Part shown: in pieces, positions 35,853-44,840 of the stretch
Numbering within the stretch: position 1 is the stretch's first letter
Layout of the letters: each line of letters begins with the position of its first letter
From: Hoyosella rhizosphaerae
GTDB taxonomy: Bacteria > Actinomycetota > Actinomycetes > Mycobacteriales > Mycobacteriaceae
Direction of reading: 5' to 3'
DNA length: 64,000 nucleotides
NCBI RefSeq assembly: GCF_014643175.1
Contig: NZ_BMJH01000003.1
Coordinates: 558,001 to 622,000, forward strand
Notes under the pieces: generated by a model
What the model was told of the DNA's origin: nothing
What the model saw: only the letters and a program-made list of their open reading frames with translations
Databases searched by the model: none
Translations under genes and position numbers: made by a program

Positions 35853-36233
35853 ATGAGCACGTCAGAGATGGCCACAGTCCTCGCCTGGCATGAGGCGTTA
35901 AATTCGAGCGAGTTCGACACCCTGTTAGACCTGTCGAGCGACGACATTGAAATCATCACACCGGAACAGGTGGGACAAGGCATTGCCGCCCTTAAGGAGT
36001 GGGCGGCCAGCGGCGATGAGTCGTACGTGCCGGGTCGCATTTACGCACATGATGGTGTTGTTGTGGTGGAGGAAAAGATCTTCCACGGCGCATCGGAAAA
36101 AGATGTGATTAAGGGTGCGTCGGCGTTTCGGGTCGTCGATGATCAGGTGACGTCAATGTTCCGCCACGCCACCATTGAGGATGCCCTCGCCGCGACCGGG
36201 TTGCGTGAGTCTGATCGAGTTGACGACCAGTAG
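35853..36233 (+). CDS. NTF2-like (SnoaL-type) protein
   Basis: A 126-residue protein starting at ATG 35853 (MSTSEMATVLAWHEALNSSE). The pattern of an N-terminal helix pair followed by DIEIITPEQVGQGIAALKEW and several beta strands (VVVVEEKIFHG, ASAFRVVDDQVTSMFRHAT) is that of NTF2/SnoaL-fold proteins. These act as small hydrolases, isomerases or binding proteins; the function here is unknown. TAGCGT upstream at suitable distance suggests a leaderless mRNA. An upstream extension to 35742 lacks support. Confidence 0.75.
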   Translation: MSTSEMATVLAWHEALNSSEFDTLLDLSSDDIEIITPEQVGQGIAALKEWAASGDESYVPGRIYAHDGVVVVEEKIFHGASEKDVIKGASAFRVVDDQVTSMFRHATIEDALAATGLRESDRVDDQ

Positions 36234-36249
36234 ACACCCACCAAACAGC

Positions 36250-36284
36250 AATGTGGGCGCCCCCAGTTAGGAGGCGCCCACATT
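36250..36284. terminator. Bidirectional terminator
   Basis: A perfect 12-bp inverted repeat AATGTGGGCGCC / GGCGCCCACATT with an 11-base loop, placed between the converging NTF2-like gene (ends 36233) and the MbtH gene (ends 36292). Confidence 0.85.
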
Positions 36285-36291
36285 ACTTGGT

Positions 36292-36525
36292 TTACTCGTC
36301 TTCGTCGTCGGCGTCCGCTGCCATTGCGTCGCGGAGGCTCTTGGGGCGAAGGTCTGTCCAGTTCTTCTCGACGTATTCGAGGCAGGCTGCGCGGCTTTCT
36401 TCGCCGAAAACGATGCGCCAGCCAGCGGGAACGTCTGCGAAAGATGGCCACAGTGAGTGCTGCTCTTCGTCATTAATCAGCACGTAGAAGCGGCCATTTT
36501 CGTCGTCAAACGGATTAGTGCTCAT
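36292..36525 (-). CDS. MbtH-family protein
   Basis: A 77-residue protein with all hallmarks of Mbt[40 protein letters not shown], and [20 protein letters not shown], including the conserved Ser-Leu-Trp-Pro, Pro-Ala-Gly-Trp and the Thr-Asp-Leu-Arg-Pro end. MbtH proteins bind the adenylation domains of non-ribosomal peptide synthetases and make them active. No NRPS gene is present in the window, so it is an orphan here. It lies downstream of two ABC exporter genes on the same strand, so it may serve a siderophore or lipopeptide pathway encoded elsewhere. Confidence 0.95.
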   Translation of the reverse strand: MSTNPFDDENGRFYVLINDEEQHSLWPSFADVPAGWRIVFGEESRAACLEYVEKNWTDLRPKSLRDAMAADADDEDE

Positions 36526-36531
36526 CTATCC

Positions 36532-36705
36532 TCACTCTGCATCCAGTGCCGTATGCGGCGGTGTTGCCGCTTCGCCTGTGTTGCTTAACCAGTACGCGAA
36601 TTGTTCGGGTCCAGGTCCTGCTGCTTGTGGCAGCTTATCTGTTGTTCGCCATCAATGGGCAAACAAGGTCGGTATTCGTGCGGGGATATTGATCACCTCA
36701 ATCAC
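36532..36705 (-). pseudogene. Small frame interrupted by TGA between ABC exporter and mbtH
   Basis: A frame begins with GTG overlapping the ABC gene's TGA (GTGA) and reads VIEVINIPARIPTLFAH, then TGA at 36652-36654, then continues KLPQAAGPGPEQFAYWLSNT and ends DAE at 36532. Its composition looks protein-like and it has the same coupling as real genes in the operon. It may be a decayed small gene or a sequencing error; without the stop it would be about 57 residues. No family is recognised. Confidence 0.3.
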
Positions 36706-38513
36706 GTTCCGGCCTGTTGTGCCTCGATGTCGTCGTCGTTAACGCTGTCTTTTGCTCGCCCTTCCCACGCTGACCACAGTTCTGCGTAGCGCCCTTTGCT
36801 TTTCAGGAGCTTTGCGTGGGGGCCGTCTTCGATGACGCGGCCCCGTTCAAGAACCACGACCCGGTCGGCGCGTGCAGCTTGGGTGAGCCTGTGCGCAACA
36901 ATGAGGGCTGTGCGGCCCTGTGTTGCTTCGTAGGCGAAGTGTTCGAGTTCGTGTGCGCCGGCGCTTCCTGCTTCAGCTGTTGCTTCGTCGAGTATGGCGA
37001 CAGCGGGGTCGGCGAGGACAAGCCTCGCAAGGGCGACTTGTTGTGCTTGCGCTGCCGTGAGTTGGTAACCGCCCTCCCCGACCATGGTGGCAATTCCTTC
37101 TGGGAGGTTCTCAACCCAGTGCAGAGCGCCGACCGTGTGGAGCGCGTTATGCAGGGCATCGTGGTCTGCGAAGGGGTTGGCTAGGCGTAGGTCTTCAAAC
37201 AGTGGTCCGGAGAACACGTGCACTTCTTGACTGATGATGGCGACGTGTTTACGGAGTGTTTTGGAGCCCAGTTCGCTGAGGTCGACACCGCCGATTTTTG
37301 CTTGGCCACGATCTGGCTTCAGTGTTCCGGCGGCGATGGCGGCGACTGTTGTTTTGCCTGCACCGGTGGATCCGACGAGTGCGACGCGTTCGCCCTCGGC
37401 GATGGAGATGCTCACGTCGTGGAGGACTGTGGTGTGGCCGTCGTAGCTGAATTGGAGGTTCTCGAGTTCGAGCCCAGCGCCTTGGGGTTCGGTGCCTGAC
37501 CCTTTTTCGCGCACCATTTCGCTGTTGATGAGCCCGACGAGTCTGCGGATTCCTTCAACGGCGGCTTGGATTTCGTTGAACGAAAAGAGCAGGTTCTGCA
37601 TGGGCGCGAACAAGCGGTAGAAAAGTAGCGCAACGATCGTTGCTTCGCCGACGGTGATTTGTTGGTCGTCTCGGATGAGCACAAAGCTGATGTAGAACAC
37701 GACGGCCAAGCCGATGTACTGGACAATTTTTCCGGCTGAGACGACTCGGGATAGCCCTTGGGTGCTGCTGAGGATCCGCGCGCGGGCCCGTTGTGAGGCG
37801 GCGTCGATGTGGTTTAGCTGATCGTTTTCGAGCCCGTAGGCGTGCACCGTGGGCAAGCCTTGCATGCCCGATACGAGGGCTTGCGACCGTGCTGACATGG
37901 CGACGCGTTCGGCCGCGATTGTGGGCCCGACTCGGGGCAGGTATACCCACAGCACGATGAGCCCGAATGGCACGGCTATTGAGGCACCGAGGCCGATTCT
38001 GTAGTCGATTGAGAAAATCGCGACGTAGCTGAGCGCGACGAGAGTGAGCGAAAATACTGCGGCCGGTAAAACATTGCTGACGAATTTGGCGATCGCTGCA
38101 ACATCTTCGTTGATTCTCGACAGGAGGTCGCCTTTGCCTGCTTTTTCGAGAACGGGAAGTGGCAACAATAGTGCGTGTTCGAGTGCCCGCTCTCTGAGGT
38201 TCGCGAGGACTGTTTCGCCGACTTTGCTGATGAGGTAGTTGGCGGCTCCGGCGAGGACTCCAGCGGCGAGTGCAGCGAGAAGTATTTGGACGATCACCGC
38301 GCCAATGACGGAAGTGTCCGCGCCCGCGAGGACGTCGTCAACGAGGCGCCCGAGAACGTAGACGGGCACCAGAATGGCGGCTGCTCCGACAACGGCGAAG
38401 AGTACGGCTAACGCTGCGCGCCATGGTTCACGTGCGAGTTGGGATCGGATCCATAGGGCCGCTTGTTTCGTCGTCGCGATGGGCAGGCCCGGAGTTCGTG
38501 TTTTTGCAGTCAT
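36702..38513 (-). CDS. ABC exporter half-transporter (consensus Walker motifs)
   Basis: A 603-residue protein with six predicted membrane helices (residues ~30-320) and a C-terminal ATPase. Walker A is canonical (ALVGSTGAGKTTVAAIAAG) and Walker B is VAILDEATAE with the catalytic Glu, but the signature that should be LSGGQ reads LTAAQ. It starts with ATG overlapping the stop of the preceding exporter gene (ATGA), so the two form a heterodimer. In such pairs the consensus ATP site uses this protein's Walker A/B and the partner's signature. It would export, or as in IrtAB import, a small peptide or lipid; the MbtH gene downstream hints at a non-ribosomal peptide or siderophore. Confidence 0.85.
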   Translation of the reverse strand: MTAKTRTPGLPIATTKQAALWIRSQLAREPWRAALAVLFAVVGAAAILVPVYVLGRLVDDVLAGADTSVIGAVIVQILLAALAAGVLAGAANYLISKVGETVLANLRERALEHALLLPLPVLEKAGKGDLLSRINEDVAAIAKFVSNVLPAAVFSLTLVALSYVAIFSIDYRIGLGASIAVPFGLIVLWVYLPRVGPTIAAERVAMSARSQALVSGMQGLPTVHAYGLENDQLNHIDAASQRARARILSSTQGLSRVVSAGKIVQYIGLAVVFYISFVLIRDDQQITVGEATIVALLFYRLFAPMQNLLFSFNEIQAAVEGIRRLVGLINSEMVREKGSGTEPQGAGLELENLQFSYDGHTTVLHDVSISIAEGERVALVGSTGAGKTTVAAIAAGTLKPDRGQAKIGGVDLSELGSKTLRKHVAIISQEVHVFSGPLFEDLRLANPFADHDALHNALHTVGALHWVENLPEGIATMVGEGGYQLTAAQAQQVALARLVLADPAVAILDEATAEAGSAGAHELEHFAYEATQGRTALIVAHRLTQAARADRVVVLERGRVIEDGPHAKLLKSKGRYAELWSAWEGRAKDSVNDDDIEAQQAGT

Positions 38514-40246
38514 CGGAGCACCGCCCGACGGTACTGTTCGCTGTTCTGTACGAGATTCTCGTGAGTGTCGGTCGTGTCGATCTGGCCGTCTTTGAGGACG
38601 ACCACCCGGTCACAGTGCGACAGCAGCGCTGGGCTGGAAGTGATGACGACGGTGGTGTGCGCTCGCGGTGTGCCAAGGTGCCGGAAGTGTGTCAGCCCCT
38701 CGGCGATGATGTTTTCGGTGACGGCGTCCACAGCGGTGGTGGGGTCGTGGAGGACGAGCGCTGACGGCGCTGCCACAAGTGCGCGCGCGAGGGCGATGCG
38801 TTGCCGCTGGCCACCCGATAGGCTCTCGCCGCGGTCCGTAACTGGATGATCGAGGCCATCGTCGTGGAGGTTAACAACGTCGTCTGCTGCCGAGGCTGCC
38901 AAGGCGCGTGTGATGTGGTCTGGTCTTGCGTCGGGGCGTCCTGCCGTCACGTTGGTGCCGATTGTTCCTGTGAATAGGTCGGTGCGGTGGGGTTCGACGA
39001 TGAGTGCACTGCGCGCTTGTTCTGCGTCAATGTTGTGCAGATCCACATCGCCTATTTTCACTTGACCGGTGTACTCGGTTGGTGGAACTTGACCGGCGAT
39101 CACTTCGACAAGGGTTTCTGCGTCGTGTGGGTTGTACGCAACGATGCCGATGAGTTCTCCTGGCGAGGCTGTGAGAGACAACCCGTTGAGTCGCTTGTAG
39201 GAGAGATTGTTGATGTGAAGGTCGCGTCGTCCCGGCGGGAGGTCGTGGGTGCGGGTGTCGAGGACGTAGTCCGCACCAAGGACTGCCGAGACTCGCCTCG
39301 CTGCGGCGCGTGCCACTGCAACATTGCGTGGCGTCGCGGCGAGAGTTCCCAGCGGTCCTGGGAGGTACTGGGATAGGCCGACTACGGCGATGAGTTCTCC
39401 GACGCTGATGGTCCCTGCCAGAGCGAGGTAGCCGCCGTAGCCTGCCACGATAACGGCGAGGATGCCGTTGGCGGTGTGGGACGCACCTGTGTACACGCCG
39501 TTGATGCGGGCAGACCTGGTAGCTGCACGAAGAGCAATTCTGCTTTGTGTTCGGTAGCGGTGCGCAGCCATTTCTTCGCCGCCAATCCCGCGCAGCGGCC
39601 GAAGCCCACTCACAAGGTCAGTTGCGAGCGCTGATGCCCATCCGCCAGCCGATTGTTGGGCGGAGGCATGTTTGGTCAGCGTTGGGGTGGCACGGTTGAG
39701 GGCCCCCAGGATTATCGGTGTTGCGACGATCACCACGATTCCCAGCGCAAGATCAATAACGAGGAGCGCGACGATGGCGACTGCCGCTGCTGTAAACGCA
39801 CCAGCCGTGCGAGCGAGAACTCCCAGAACATTGGCGGTGCGATCAGCGGAATGTGTGGTGATGTTGAGGAGTTCGCCTATTCGGACCCGGCGGCGCATCC
39901 CCCGCGGGTCGAGCACTCGTGCAACAAGTTCAAGCCGCAGGCGGTGGGCTTCGTTTTCGACTACTTTTCGGATGATTTTGCTACCGAATCGCCACGCCAC
40001 AACAATTGTGACGAACAACCCAATGAGCAGTGCGCCGTATTCGAGCATCGCATCTGTGTCCGCCGAGCGAATAACCCGATCGATGAGCAATCCGATTGCA
40101 ATGGGAACAAGAGTTTCCGCGATGTGAAAGAGGCAAAGAAACGCCACGCCAAGGGGAAATAGGACTCGGTTTCGCCGAAACACGCGCGGCAGAATTGCGC
40201 GCCCTCGCGTGGATTGCGCGTTCTGATTCGAAGGCGTTGCTGTCAT
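38510..40246 (-). CDS. ABC exporter half-transporter (degenerate Walker motifs)
   Basis: A 578-residue half-transporter from ATG 40246, right behind AGGAGGTGAT; an open extension to 40405 lacks a site. Six membrane helices precede the ATPase. Walker A is degenerate (GIVAYNPHDAETLVE, no Gly-Lys-Ser/Thr) and the Walker B end is LVLHDPTTAVDA with Pro in place of the catalytic Glu, but the signature is intact (ESLSGGQRQRIALARAL). It thus complements the partner at 36702-38513. First gene of the operon; 192 bases separate it from the divergent 57-residue gene. Confidence 0.85.
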   Translation of the reverse strand: MTATPSNQNAQSTRGRAILPRVFRRNRVLFPLGVAFLCLFHIAETLVPIAIGLLIDRVIRSADTDAMLEYGALLIGLFVTIVVAWRFGSKIIRKVVENEAHRLRLELVARVLDPRGMRRRVRIGELLNITTHSADRTANVLGVLARTAGAFTAAAVAIVALLVIDLALGIVVIVATPIILGALNRATPTLTKHASAQQSAGGWASALATDLVSGLRPLRGIGGEEMAAHRYRTQSRIALRAATRSARINGVYTGASHTANGILAVIVAGYGGYLALAGTISVGELIAVVGLSQYLPGPLGTLAATPRNVAVARAAARRVSAVLGADYVLDTRTHDLPPGRRDLHINNLSYKRLNGLSLTASPGELIGIVAYNPHDAETLVEVIAGQVPPTEYTGQVKIGDVDLHNIDAEQARSALIVEPHRTDLFTGTIGTNVTAGRPDARPDHITRALAASAADDVVNLHDDGLDHPVTDRGESLSGGQRQRIALARALVAAPSALVLHDPTTAVDAVTENIIAEGLTHFRHLGTPRAHTTVVITSSPALLSHCDRVVVLKDGQIDTTDTHENLVQNSEQYRRAVLR

Positions 40247-40438
40247 ATCACCTCCTGTGGGCGCTGTACAGCCGACACTAACGCAGTTGCGGCTGGCAGA
40301 ATGGTGGTTAGACATCACAAAGTCGCAATCATCAAACTTGTCGGTCATGCTGTATAACGCATGTGACGCCGCCATGATGATAGCGGCGTGTTGCGCACGC
40401 CACATTAATGTTGATGAAGAAGCTACCGGAGGACAACG

Positions 40439-40612
40439 ATGGCCGAATCTGCCCCCAACACTGACGTCATCACAGACGACGAGATTGAACCACTAGCCGA
40501 CGAAACTGCGCGGCAAGCACAGCGGGTGGTAGCCGCGTACGCCAAAGACGCAGACGAGTGCCGGGTATTGCTGTCTATGTTGGGGATTGCACCGGCAGCG
40601 CGCGCCGAATAG
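40439..40612 (+). CDS. 57-residue protein upstream of otsA
   Basis: ATG 40439 is preceded by GGAGG at good spacing. The protein is acidic and helical: [20 protein letters not shown], then [20 protein letters not shown] and LLSMLGIAP. Small proteins with the same ending occur next to trehalose synthesis genes in related actinobacteria as far as I recall, but no function is known. It lies about 95 bases before the chosen otsA start and probably shares its transcript. Confidence 0.75.
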   Translation: MAESAPNTDVITDDEIEPLADETARQAQRVVAAYAKDADECRVLLSMLGIAPAARAE

Positions 40613-40706
40613 CGGTGTAGCAGATATTGTCAGTACCGACGAGGCTGAAGTCGTCATTGGTTATATGACGTCAGCGCCGGACCAACCAGCCAGTGAGGTG
40701 TCTGCA

Positions 40707-42161
40707 ATGTCGTCTAGAAATGCACGCGAGGCCAACCTCGACGATTCTCAACTCGTTGTCGTTGCTAACCGCTTGCCAGTAGATCTAGAGCAATTGCCTG
40801 ACGGCACCACTCGATGGAAGCGCAGCCCGGGCGGTCTTGTGACGGCCTTGGAACCGGTCTTGCGCAGCAATAAGGGCGCGTGGGTTGGCTGGCCAGGTGT
40901 TGCTGACGTCGACGTGGAACCCATTGTTGAAGACGGTTTGTCGATGTACCCAGTTCGGTTGTCAGCGCAAGAGATTGCTGACTACTACGAAGGGTTCTCG
41001 AACGGTACTTTGTGGCCCCTCTACCACGATGTCGTGGTGAAACCGGTGTATGACCGGTCGTGGTGGAACGCCTACGTGAAGGTGAACCGCCGCTTCGCAG
41101 AGGAAACCGCAAAGGTTGCTCGTCCCAACGCCACTGTGTGGATTCAGGATTATCAACTGCAGCTTGTTCCGAAGATGCTGCGGATGCTTCGCCCCGACCT
41201 TACGATCGGGTTCTTCCAGCATATTCCGTTTCCGCCAATCGAAATTTTTATGCAGCTGCCGTGGCGCGCAGAAATTGTCGAGGGACTCCTCGGGGCTGAT
41301 TTGGTGGGCTTCCACCTGCCGGGTGGGGCGCAAAACTTCTTGTATCTCGCGAACAAGCTCGCTGGGCACACGGTGACACGTGGCCAAATTGGGGTTCGTT
41401 CGAAATTCGGCGAGGTCAATGTCGGGTTCCGTGTTGTACGGGTGGGCGCATTCCCAATCTCTATTGCGTCTTCGGAGATTGATGAGCTGGCGAAGTCGAA
41501 GTCGGTTCGTGCCCGCGCAAAGCAGATTCGTGCGGAACTCGGTAACCCAAGCAGGATCATGCTGGGGGTCGATCGCCTTGACTACACCAAGGGCATCAAC
41601 ATCCGACTGCTCGCGCTCAGCGAATTGTTTGCCGAAGGGCGCCTTGACCCTGCCGACAATGTTTTTGTGCAGCTAGCTACTCCGTCACGGGAGCGCGTCG
41701 ACCATTACATGCAGATGCGCGATGAGATTGAGCGCAATGTTGGGCGCATCAATGGCGACTACGGTGAAGTTGGCCGTCCGGTGGTGCACTACATTCATCG
41801 ACCAATTCCACGCTCAGAATTGATTGCATTTTTTGTTGCTGCTGATGTGATGTTGGTAACTCCTGTGCGTGATGGAATGAACTTGGTTGCGAAAGAATAT
41901 GTTGCGTGCCGAAGCGACCTTGGTGGAGCGTTACTTCTGAGCGAGTTCACAGGCGCAGCGATGGAGTTGCGGCAATCGTATTTGGTTAACCCGCATGATC
42001 TTGATGGTGTCAAAGACACCCTGATAGAAGCTCTTACGCAGTCAAAAGACGAGGGCAGAAGTCGAATGCGGGCGCTGCGTCGACAAGTGCTCACACACGA
42101 CGTTGATAAGTGGGCAAAAGCGTTTCTCGGTGCATTGGCTTTGCCGTCCGAGAAATCGTGA
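40707..42161 (+). CDS. otsA: Trehalose-6-phosphate synthase
   Basis: A 484-residue GT20 glycosyltransferase when started at ATG 40707, behind GAGGTG at six bases; the length then equals that of corynebacterial OtsA. An ATG at 40665 is possible but has no site. Motifs: [18 protein letters not shown] (donor-binding N-terminus), [35 protein letters not shown] and [16 protein letters not shown], all conserved in UDP-glucose-dependent synthases. It makes trehalose 6-phosphate, which the following fused phosphatase removes. Trehalose is also the head group of mycolyl glycolipids in mycolata. Confidence 0.95.
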   Translation: MSSRNAREANLDDSQLVVVANRLPVDLEQLPDGTTRWKRSPGGLVTALEPVLRSNKGAWVGWPGVADVDVEPIVEDGLSMYPVRLSAQEIADYYEGFSNGTLWPLYHDVVVKPVYDRSWWNAYVKVNRRFAEETAKVARPNATVWIQDYQLQLVPKMLRMLRPDLTIGFFQHIPFPPIEIFMQLPWRAEIVEGLLGADLVGFHLPGGAQNFLYLANKLAGHTVTRGQIGVRSKFGEVNVGFRVVRVGAFPISIASSEIDELAKSKSVRARAKQIRAELGNPSRIMLGVDRLDYTKGINIRLLALSELFAEGRLDPADNVFVQLATPSRERVDHYMQMRDEIERNVGRINGDYGEVGRPVVHYIHRPIPRSELIAFFVAADVMLVTPVRDGMNLVAKEYVACRSDLGGALLLSEFTGAAMELRQSYLVNPHDLDGVKDTLIEALTQSKDEGRSRMRALRRQVLTHDVDKWAKAFLGALALPSEKS

Positions 42162-42260
42162 TGATCCACTCCCCCGTTCCGCGGATTCATTGCTCGCACA
42201 CTAAGCTCCCTTAATGGGCTCCCACTTAGGAAATAGCAGCCGAAGAAAGGGGTGCAGAGC

Positions 42261-44840
42261 ATGAGTGCTCAGGATTTGCCCGTCGAGCTTCGGCGGGCCT
42301 TGTCGCAGGTTGCACGCACACCTCGGCTTCTCATCGCCTGCGACTACGACGGAACGATGGCGCCAATTGTGGCCGATCCCGATTTGGCTTACCCCAATTC
42401 GGCGTCCGTGCGCGCGCTGAGGGCTCTGGCTGCACTGCCATCCACCACGGCTGCTGTTATTTCAGGCCGGGCGCTTCGCGATCTCGCAACGCTGTCTCGA
42501 TTGCCGGTGGAAGTACATCTGGTCGGCAGTCATGGGTCGGAGTTTGAAGTTGGTTTCGTGCACGAAATCAGCTCCAACGCCAAGGACTTGTTGAAACGCC
42601 TCGCTGCTGAACTCAGTGAAGTTTCGGACGCGCATCCGGGTACGACGGTCGAGTTAAAGCCCGCCAGTGTCGCGTTGCATGTTCGTCGCGCTGAATCAGA
42701 TGAAACGGGCGAACAGGCACTAGCCGCTGTTCGTGTCGGTGCTGCTACGTGGGATGGCGTTCAAGTCACTGAGGGCAAAGCAGTCATCGAGCTTGCTGTA
42801 ATCACGACGGATAAGGGTCAAGCACTCGATATTCTGCGACACCAAGAAGGTGCATCAGCGGCGGTCTTTTTCGGCGACGATGTTACTGATGAGAAGGCAT
42901 TTCGGCGCCTTCATGGACCTGACATTGGCGTAAAAGTTGGCGGCGGCGACACACTTGCCGGTTTCCGCATCGAATCGACCAATGACGTCGCGATGGCGCT
43001 GGCTTACTTGTTTGAAGAGCGCCGCATGTGGTTGCACGGTGACAGCGCAACCCCAATCGAACGCCTGACGATGTTGGCGAGTCCGCGTGCAGTCGCCCTC
43101 CTGACGCCCAACAGCACGCTCAGTTGGTTCTGCCATCCGGAACCAGATTCCGCGGCGGTATTCGCTCATTTGCTGGGCGGCGAAAGCGCCGGGCACTTCT
43201 CAGTGGGGCCACAGCGGCCATCATTGCCGTTGAGTCAGCAGTACGTCGACGGGACGATGACGGTAGAGACGCGCTGGTCAAGTTTGATTGTGACTGATTA
43301 CTTGCCGCACGACGCTCCGGTAGGCCGCACTGACCTGACACGGGTAATTTCTGGCGATGCACCCGCTGTGGTGACGTTTGCTCCGCGACCCGAGTTTGGG
43401 CAGGCCTCTGTCCGTATCGTGATGAGGCCCGAAGGCCTGCGCGTTGAGGGAACCAACGACCCGATCGTTTTGCGCTCCCCCGGCGTCAAGTGGGAAATTT
43501 CCACGGATGGCGTGCATGACACAGCCACGGCAACAGTGGATCCAGCTGCAGGTCCGGTGGTGCTTGAGTTGCGGTGCGGTTCGTCCGACCTCGACCCGCA
43601 CGCGCAGACCGAAGCGGATCGCCGCAAGGTGTCAGAAGATTACTGGCGCGACTGGGCGCATGCGCTGGATCTGCCGCCCCTCAAGACCGACTTGATGAAA
43701 CGGTCTGCGCTGACTCTGCGAGGGCTCGTTCACGCCGACACTGGGGCAATTCTTGCCGCAGCGACCACGTCTCTCCCCGAGGAAATCGGCGGGGTCCGCA
43801 ACTGGGACTACCGCTACTGTTGGCTGCGAGATGCTGCCATGACGGCATCCGCGCTGGTGGCGCTTGGCTCAACGAATGAAGCTGAAGCGTTCTTGGAATG
43901 GGTGCACAGGGTGCTGGATACGGTGCCCGGTCCGGAACGACTACACCCGCTGTACACCTTGCACGGCGTTGCACTTCCGCCAGAAGCGGTCATTGATTCA
44001 CTTCCCGGGTACGCAGGTTCACGTCCTGTACGGGTGAGCAACGCAGCGAACAACCAGGTTCAACTCGACGTGTTCGGTCCTGTCGTTGAACTCATTCACG
44101 ACCTCACCAATGCTCGTGTGCGCGCAGGTCACGACGAACCGTTGACGAAGCGCGATTGGGAACTCGTGGTGGCGATGGTGTCGGCTGTGGAGCGGCGCTG
44201 GGCTGAACCCGACCACGGCATTTGGGAGATCCGCGGCGCCCCCCGTCACCATGTGTATTCGAAGGTCATGTGTTGGTTGACGGTAGATAGGGCGCTCAAG
44301 CTGGCCCAACTGTTTGATCATGAGGTGCCGCCAGGCTGGGCGACATTGCGAGATGTGATCTCCCAGCAAGTGCTGTCACGCGGCTGGAATGACGACATTC
44401 AGGCGTATACGGCCGCATACGGTGGGGATGACCTTGATGCCGCGACGTTGCATATCGGCTTGTCCGGCCTCATTGATCCCAGCGACGATCGCTTCCGTGC
44501 CACGGTTATTGCTACAGAAAAGGAACTCCGCAGCGGATCGACGGTGTATCGGTACCACCACGATGATGGGCTCCCTGGCGGGGAGGGCGGATTTCACCTG
44601 TGTGCGGCATGGCTCGTCGAGGCGTATCTTCTCACCGACCAGCGCACACAGGCGGAAGCATTGTTCGCTCAATTAGTAGCAGCCGCCGGTCCGACAGGCC
44701 TGTTGAGCGAAGAGTACGATCCGGTTGCTGAGCGTGCGCTCGGAAACCATCCTCAGGCGTATAGCCATATTGGTTTGCTTCGATGCGCGGCGCTGCTTTC
44801 GCAGAGCGTGCCGGTAACGCAACCAAGCGCGGCCTCTTAA
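42261..44840 (+). CDS. otsB: Trehalose-6-phosphatase fused to GH15 hydrolase
   Basis: An 859-residue fusion from ATG 42261 (AAAGGGG eight bases upstream). Residues 1-250 are a HAD-type trehalose-6-phosphatase: LLIACDYDGTMAPI (nucleophile Asp), VISGRALRDL, and FFGDDVTDEKAFR. Residues ~260-859 form a GH15 (glucoamylase/trehalase) module: SLPEEIGGVRNWDYRYCWLR, YSKVMCWLTVDRALKLA, GEGGFHLCAAWLVEAYL and LLSEEYDP with a catalytic Glu, and NHPQAYSHIGLL. The family includes actinobacterial trehalases of the Rv2402/MSMEG_4535 type. One polypeptide would thus complete trehalose synthesis and perhaps break it down. The stop overlaps that of the converging LacI-type gene. Confidence 0.9.
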   Translation: MSAQDLPVELRRALSQVARTPRLLIACDYDGTMAPIVADPDLAYPNSASVRALRALAALPSTTAAVISGRALRDLATLSRLPVEVHLVGSHGSEFEVGFVHEISSNAKDLLKRLAAELSEVSDAHPGTTVELKPASVALHVRRAESDETGEQALAAVRVGAATWDGVQVTEGKAVIELAVITTDKGQALDILRHQEGASAAVFFGDDVTDEKAFRRLHGPDIGVKVGGGDTLAGFRIESTNDVAMALAYLFEERRMWLHGDSATPIERLTMLASPRAVALLTPNSTLSWFCHPEPDSAAVFAHLLGGESAGHFSVGPQRPSLPLSQQYVDGTMTVETRWSSLIVTDYLPHDAPVGRTDLTRVISGDAPAVVTFAPRPEFGQASVRIVMRPEGLRVEGTNDPIVLRSPGVKWEISTDGVHDTATATVDPAAGPVVLELRCGSSDLDPHAQTEADRRKVSEDYWRDWAHALDLPPLKTDLMKRSALTLRGLVHADTGAILAAATTSLPEEIGGVRNWDYRYCWLRDAAMTASALVALGSTNEAEAFLEWVHRVLDTVPGPERLHPLYTLHGVALPPEAVIDSLPGYAGSRPVRVSNAANNQVQLDVFGPVVELIHDLTNARVRAGHDEPLTKRDWELVVAMVSAVERRWAEPDHGIWEIRGAPRHHVYSKVMCWLTVDRALKLAQLFDHEVPPGWATLRDVISQQVLSRGWNDDIQAYTAAYGGDDLDAATLHIGLSGLIDPSDDRFRATVIATEKELRSGSTVYRYHHDDGLPGGEGGFHLCAAWLVEAYLLTDQRTQAEALFAQLVAAAGPTGLLSEEYDPVAERALGNHPQAYSHIGLLRCAALLSQSVPVTQPSAAS

